64,000 nt of DNA, taken from positions 62,001 to 126,000 of the forward strand of contig CAJTTT010000001.1 in the NCBI GenBank assembly GCA_910579285.1, written 5' to 3'. The notes beneath the pieces are model-generated. The model did no database searches, had not been told where the DNA came from, and saw nothing but the letters and a program-made list of their open reading frames with translations. Source of the stretch: an uncultured Lachnospiraceae bacterium (GTDB lineage Bacteria > Bacillota > Clostridia > Lachnospirales > Lachnospiraceae). A program made the translations under genes and the position numbers. This document shows positions 59,977-64,000 of this stretch, in pieces (the stretch's first letter is position 1; each line of letters starts with the position of its first letter).

Positions 59977-62900
59977 TTAGTTTGTATCTTCTTGCGTTTC
60001 TTTTTCTGTAACAGTAACTTCCGCCGTACCTGTGTACTCTTTATTGTTATTCTCTGCATCCTTGTAGGTAGCGGTAACCACAATCGTTGCCGTTGTCTCG
60101 GCTTCAGCTATAGTCAATTCACCAGATGTTTCATTAATCGTGGTGCCTTCGTTCAAGTTGCCTGTTTTTGCGGCTACAGACCATGTAACAGTTGCGCCCG
60201 ATACTTCCTGGTTTTCCTTGCCTTCTGTTACTTTTGCGGTAAATGTCTTCTTCTCGCCTTTAGCCACGCTCACGTTACCTTCAACAACCGTCACAGTAAT
60301 TTCCTTCTCCTCAGGAGTCGGTTCCTGTGCACCATCGATGTCTGCCTTGTCAAGCACCGGCGGTGTGATCTTGAACTTGAGGGAATCCGGCTTGGAGCCT
60401 GTTGCATTATAGGTAACTGTCGCTACCGCATCCACAGCCTTGCCGTTTTCTTTATAGTTCTTCTTGTCAGTGGTCAGACCACCAGCATTCACAGCCGCTG
60501 CATATTTGGCCTTATCAATGGTTACTTTAATCACATTGCCACTGTCTGCTTTTGCAAAACTGATCCAGTCGGGTGTAGCAGGTTTATTGTTGTTCTTAAC
60601 TGTCCTGTCTGTTCCAATCTCCTTCACCGAAGCAGAAACGACTACTGTGTAAGGAATCTCTGTCGTATAAGTTTTGCTAGCCTCATCATAGCTCGTGCCT
60701 GCGATGGTGACCTTTGTATTCTTGGAATCCACTTTCACCAGTTTGGTTGTCTTGGCAGGATCCTTCACATCGATCTTAACCTTGAGCTCGATACCGTAAT
60801 CTTTCAGGAACTGTAGCTTTTGCGCCTCAACATCTTCGCCTTCCTTTGTACTGGGGGTGCTTCCCGAACCAATTTCGCTCCACGCCTTAACATAGTAGCT
60901 GTCAGCCGGAAGGACTCTGAGTACAGCGTCCATCTTCTTGTAGGTGGTAGGAGCTTTTGAGGTATCGGCCAGTTTCAGCGGTACAATTCCTTTAGCATAT
61001 GCTGTCGCTGTATTTGTGGTGTCGATCACAAAGATATTGCTGTCCTCGTTGCCCTCAAATGCTGCAGCAACCAGTTTCACAGGTACCTTCTTGCTGGTTA
61101 TCACGGAAATCTCAGGCTGCATATCCGCTGCCGCCAGTACAGGTACTGCCGTAGTTTTAAGGCCGTTGATAGTGGTCTTCTTATCAACGTCAATGTTGAT
61201 CGTCAACTGTGTCGTAAACTTCTCAGACGTGCCGTCATCATATTTTACAGTGTATACTACGAAGCCGATCAGGTTATTGATCCCTTTTATCTTAGCCTTC
61301 TTGTCTTCCCCATACGCCTTGGAAGCATACGCGGGATCTTTGAGACTCAGTACGCCGTTATTCGCATCAAATCCAAATGCGTCACTAAATTTGTTAATCT
61401 CACCCTTGATGTTGGCGTTCAGTATCTTTTCAAATTTCACTTCTGACACGCCGGTAGGTTTGCCTGTATGTGTCAGTTTCACCTTTGCCGCATCTTTCGT
61501 GGACATGTTGTACTTATTAGCCAGCTTATAGGACTTCTTCAGAAGGACGGTCGATACCTTGACTGCTTTGGAAGTCTGGGTATACGATGTGGTGCCGTCA
61601 TCATTTACGAAGTCAAAGTATAAGGTTGCATTCTTGAGAATGCCCGTATTTTTTGTGCTGCTGAATATAACAGTAATTTCCTTAGCTGCCGTTTTATCAA
61701 TCGTGTAGTCCAGAAGCTTACTGTCAGTCTTTATCAGATTGTACAGATCCTGGGAAGCCTTGTCGGCCGCCGCCGTGATCTTAATCTTTGTTATACCATC
61801 GCCGCTGCCGTTCTTCTTATCATCCCACTTAGGCACGACAAACTTTAATTCCTGCTCAGCATCATACTGTGCATAGAGACTCTGCTTCTTCGCCAGTGAA
61901 ACGGCAGGAGCTGCTTTGAGATTCTTAAAGTTCTCGTTAGTAATCGTGTATGCAACCCCGTTTTTGCCCTTCTGATCCATCAGCGTCAGGACAGCCTTTT
62001 CTTTCTTCATCACGAGCGTGATATCCAGATTGTCCTTATTGCCATTGTTGTTGACGATGGTTGCACCGCCGTCCGTTTTGACTTTGTAGTTAACCACCCG
62101 CCCAAGTAAATCAACGTTCTTATCGTCTACTGCTTTTACCTTAATCATTGCGCCGGTAGGTACTGTAACAGCAGTTGTATTGCTGCTGCCGAAATCAGCA
62201 TAGTTGCTATCCGTTGCGATCTGGAGCTTTGCACTCGCTACCGTCTCATAATCAATGGTAAACTTCAGCTTTCCGTCGTTGGCTGCTTTCTTCTTGCCGC
62301 CGTCGTTGGTCAGTGCCTTTACAGTCACATCGCTGACAACTTTCGTTGCAACCAGAGACTGATTCGCGTTTACTTTCACATCGTTCTTCTTGCTGAACGT
62401 AAGAGTGTAAAGATCTGCCTTAACGAAATCAGCATCAGTTAAGCCGCTCTCCTTATTAACGTCAGCGCCGAGAATCCGAACATATGTCTTTGCTACATCC
62501 TGGTGAGGAATGCTAATCTTTCCATCACTATTTGCCTCAACCACTTTATAGGTATCACCAGCGGCAGTGACATCATCTGCAGATGACTGCGCTTCTTCCT
62601 TCTGCACGAGAACGATATTACCCAGTTCCTGCGCACTCTCTACGATCTCGTACTCAACGAATGTGTTCGTAGCGTTATCCGAATAATCGGCAGCCTTTAC
62701 CTGTACTGCAAATTTGTTGTTAGGAATCTTGTCTGCCTCGGCTGCCTCGGCATAACCCTTCTTTATGGTAACACTGCCGTTCTTTAAGTCTACCCATTTC
62801 AGGAGAGCCTTTCTGCCATCCGGCTGTCCCTCATTAAATGAATTATCCTTGGCGAATCCAAGGTAGTAATTCGCCTTTGCAGTCTTAGGCTTGCTATCTT

Positions 62901-64000
62901 TACCGCCGTCATTGAAAACGACATTGATCTTCGCAGCGGCTGAAGCTTTATTTGCAGGCGCGAAGATAGTCTTCTGGGAGGATGCCTCGATCTTTTTGAT
63001 ACCCTGTACTACAGTAAACTGCATAGTTGCAGATGCCTGTATAGAACCATCGGGAGTACCACCCTTATCACCCGCTGTCTGCTCTACGCAGAGGGTGTAT
63101 TTGCCGGGCTTTACTTCTTTTCCGACTGTGAGCGTTACTTTGCCGTTTTTGACAGTTAACGAATCAGTCTCTTTGACCGTAATCTTATGCTCTGCATCTG
63201 CTGTGCTGTCCTTAAACTCTTTTACCCAGGCAGTCACATCCTGATCGCGGTTGTAAGTTGTATTTTTACCGAAATCAACGGTTGCCACTTCAGCTTCCTG
63301 GCCAGTATAAATGCCGGATGCCGCTTTTTCTTTCTTTAAGGTAATCTTGTCAGCATAGTAACGGGACTTGGTTGCAAGGTTTTTTACCGTCACAGACTTA
63401 CTCTTTGCAATTGCAACATATTCGTCTTTGCTCGGCTCTATGGTGCTCGGATCACTCGTGTCGGGTGTCTCCGGCTGTCCGCCTTCTGTGCCGCCGCCCT
63501 CAGTGCCGCCGCCCTCAGTGCCGCCGCCTTCTGTACCGCCACCCTCAGTGCCGCCGCCTTCTTCTGCAGCCTTTACTGCGGCATTGTTGTAAGAAGAAGT
63601 GCCTGCATCGCCACTGTCTCCGCCGGGCTCACTGGTATCGGGAGGTGTAGGAGTTGCTCCGCTGTCGCCCTTCTTCGCATACAAAATCAGTTCTACATCC
63701 ACGTCAAATTTCTCGCTTCTACCTTTTCCGAATTCCTTAGCGATCACATTGACGGTCTGGCGGGTCGTCTTGCCGGAAGCCTCGTAATATCTGGGCGTTT
63801 TATCAGCCGTATAATCCTTCTCTGTGGTGTCAAGCGCCTTGGTTGTGACTTTGTAGTAATACTTACCGCCATCCACAGTTTCGCTTGCGCCGCTGGGAAG
63901 CGTCATGTCCAGAGTCAGATTAATATCCGTAGCGCCTGCCAGCTTGACGGTGGGAGCCGCCTTCTCGTTCCACGCGGGCTTGGTGGTATTCAGTTTGAGC
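59977..64000 (-). CDS. Giant secreted repeat protein B, paralogue of protein A (N terminus beyond the window)
   Basis: The frame is open from the stop at 59977 to base 64000, giving about 1340 visible residues with no start; an internal ATG at 63906 is not the real start because homology to protein A continues upstream of it (VKLAGATDINLTLDMT). In order, the visible part has a paralogous block, a linker with five EGGGT repeats (63481-63555), further beta-rich domains shared with protein A, and the common SYY...YGIELKVK block. The C terminus differs from A: a Big2-like Ig domain (VSVAKGEKKTFTAKV, GATVTWSVAAKTG, TATIVVTATYKD). No sorting signal follows. Convergent with gene A. Probably a surface protein; full length likely near 2300 residues by comparison, which is inference. 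Confidence 0.82.
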   Translation of the reverse strand, partial: LKLNTTKPAWNEKAAPTVKLAGATDINLTLDMTLPSGASETVDGGKYYYKVTTKALDTTEKDYTADKTPRYYEASGKTTRQTVNVIAKEFGKGRSEKFDVDVELILYAKKGDSGATPTPPDTSEPGGDSGDAGTSSYNNAAVKAAEEGGGTEGGGTEGGGTEGGGTEGGGTEGGQPETPDTSDPSTIEPSKDEYVAIAKSKSVTVKNLATKSRYYADKITLKKEKAASGIYTGQEAEVATVDFGKNTTYNRDQDVTAWVKEFKDSTADAEHKITVKETDSLTVKNGKVTLTVGKEVKPGKYTLCVEQTAGDKGGTPDGSIQASATMQFTVVQGIKKIEASSQKTIFAPANKASAAAKINVVFNDGGKDSKPKTAKANYYLGFAKDNSFNEGQPDGRKALLKWVDLKNGSVTIKKGYAEAAEADKIPNNKFAVQVKAADYSDNATNTFVEYEIVESAQELGNIVLVQKEEAQSSADDVTAAGDTYKVVEANSDGKISIPHQDVAKTYVRILGADVNKESGLTDADFVKADLYTLTFSKKNDVKVNANQSLVATKVVSDVTVKALTNDGGKKKAANDGKLKFTIDYETVASAKLQIATDSNYADFGSSNTTAVTVPTGAMIKVKAVDDKNVDLLGRVVNYKVKTDGGATIVNNNGNKDNLDITLVMKKEKAVLTLMDQKGKNGVAYTITNENFKNLKAAPAVSLAKKQSLYAQYDAEQELKFVVPKWDDKKNGSGDGITKIKITAAADKASQDLYNLIKTDSKLLDYTIDKTAAKEITVIFSSTKNTGILKNATLYFDFVNDDGTTSYTQTSKAVKVSTVLLKKSYKLANKYNMSTKDAAKVKLTHTGKPTGVSEVKFEKILNANIKGEINKFSDAFGFDANNGVLSLKDPAYASKAYGEDKKAKIKGINNLIGFVVYTVKYDDGTSEKFTTQLTINIDVDKKTTINGLKTTAVPVLAAADMQPEISVITSKKVPVKLVAAAFEGNEDSNIFVIDTTNTATAYAKGIVPLKLADTSKAPTTYKKMDAVLRVLPADSYYVKAWSEIGSGSTPSTKEGEDVEAQKLQFLKDYGIELKVKIDVKDPAKTTKLVKVDSKNTKVTIAGTSYDEASKTYTTEIPYTVVVSASVKEIGTDRTVKNNNKPATPDWISFAKADSGNVIKVTIDKAKYAAAVNAGGLTTDKKNYKENGKAVDAVATVTYNATGSKPDSLKFKITPPVLDKADIDGAQEPTPEEKEITVTVVEGNVSVAKGEKKTFTAKVTEGKENQEVSGATVTWSVAAKTGNLNEGTTINETSGELTIAEAETTATIVVTATYKDAENNNKEYTGTAEVTVTEKETQEDTN
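63481..63555 (-). repeat. Five tandem 15-bp units coding for EGGGT repeats
   Basis: Five consecutive 15-bp units, two of them identical (GCCCTCAGTGCCGCC on the + strand) and three differing at a few bases, encode a Gly/Glu/Thr linker in giant protein B. Such an array can change copy number by slippage without shifting the frame. Confidence 0.9.

Noticed and set aside
63481..63555. CRISPR-like direct repeats
   Set aside because: The units are contiguous, 15 bp, in frame and coding; there are no spacers.
59941..63787. Several plus-strand open frames opposite giant protein B, such as 59941-60816
   Set aside because: They are antisense to a long, coherent signal-rich surface protein frame, have no RBS and show odd Cys/Phe-rich composition.

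Overview
The window looks like a chromosomal segment of an anaerobic, low-to-mid GC Clostridia, most likely a Lachnospiraceae gut commensal. The case rests on gene content: a CIRCE-controlled hrcA-grpE-dnaK-dnaJ operon, a GH36 alpha-galactosidase, a class III glutamine synthetase, the hydE-hydG-hydF [FeFe]-hydrogenase maturation set, an XpaC/TelA pair, a DUF6465 protein, a YjfB-like protein and several very large secreted repeat proteins. I see no rRNA, CRISPR array, insertion sequence or prophage. Genes run almost entirely on the + strand. The exceptions are an HPr-like gene, a YjfB-like gene and a giant surface-protein gene that runs off the right edge.

Layout. 1-5.4 kb: alpha-galactosidase (cut at the left edge), an aminotransferase, a patatin-like lipase and UppP. 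5.4-11.1 kb: a histone-like DUF6465 protein, then the heat-shock operon behind a perfect CIRCE operator. 11.2-16.6 kb: a 1796-residue secreted protein joining a transglutaminase-like domain, a thioredoxin-like CGNC domain and Ig/MBG/InlB-type repeats. 16.8-20.5 kb: DUF3048 lipoprotein, XpaC-like protein and TelA. 20.5-27.2 kb: RNA and sulfur metabolism (prmA, VanZ-like, rsmE, cysteine desulfurase, thiI, mtaB), with a divergent Crh-like HPr. 27.2-32.9 kb: the conserved Firmicutes neighbourhood ireB-ruvX-DUF1292, then RNase J, YlbF, a shortened MltG-like protein, trmR and a U32 protein. 33-36 kb: an MBOAT/SGNH O-acylation pair. 36-38.4 kb: glutamine synthetase behind a leader terminator, and tRNA-Gln. 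38.4-44.9 kb: hydE, hydG, hydF, then acyl-ACP thioesterase, a CvfB-like protein and a CPBP protease in overlapping order. 45-50.8 kb: a CdaR/PucR-type regulator, ftsE, ftsX, an M23 peptidase and an S41 protease. 50.8-52.7 kb: an accessory cassette of an unknown protein, a SecB-like chaperone and a PD-(D/E)XK-like protein. 53-64 kb: two giant, convergent, paralogous surface proteins.

How the parts work together. HrcA represses its own chaperone operon. Cysteine desulfurase supplies sulfur to ThiI for tRNA 4-thiouridine. MtaB, TrmR and the U32 protein also modify tRNA. FtsEX is expected to gate the M23 hydrolase encoded just downstream. HydE, HydG and HydF build the H-cluster for hydrogenases encoded elsewhere.

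The most novel-looking element is the SecB-like/nuclease-like cassette at 50.8-52.7 kb, a candidate defence or toxin-antitoxin-chaperone module. Next are the convergent giant paralogues, the transglutaminase-thioredoxin fusion, the catalytic-domain-less MltG at the yrrL position, and the leader terminator of glutamine synthetase. All functions are read from sequence motifs by eye; no database search was run.
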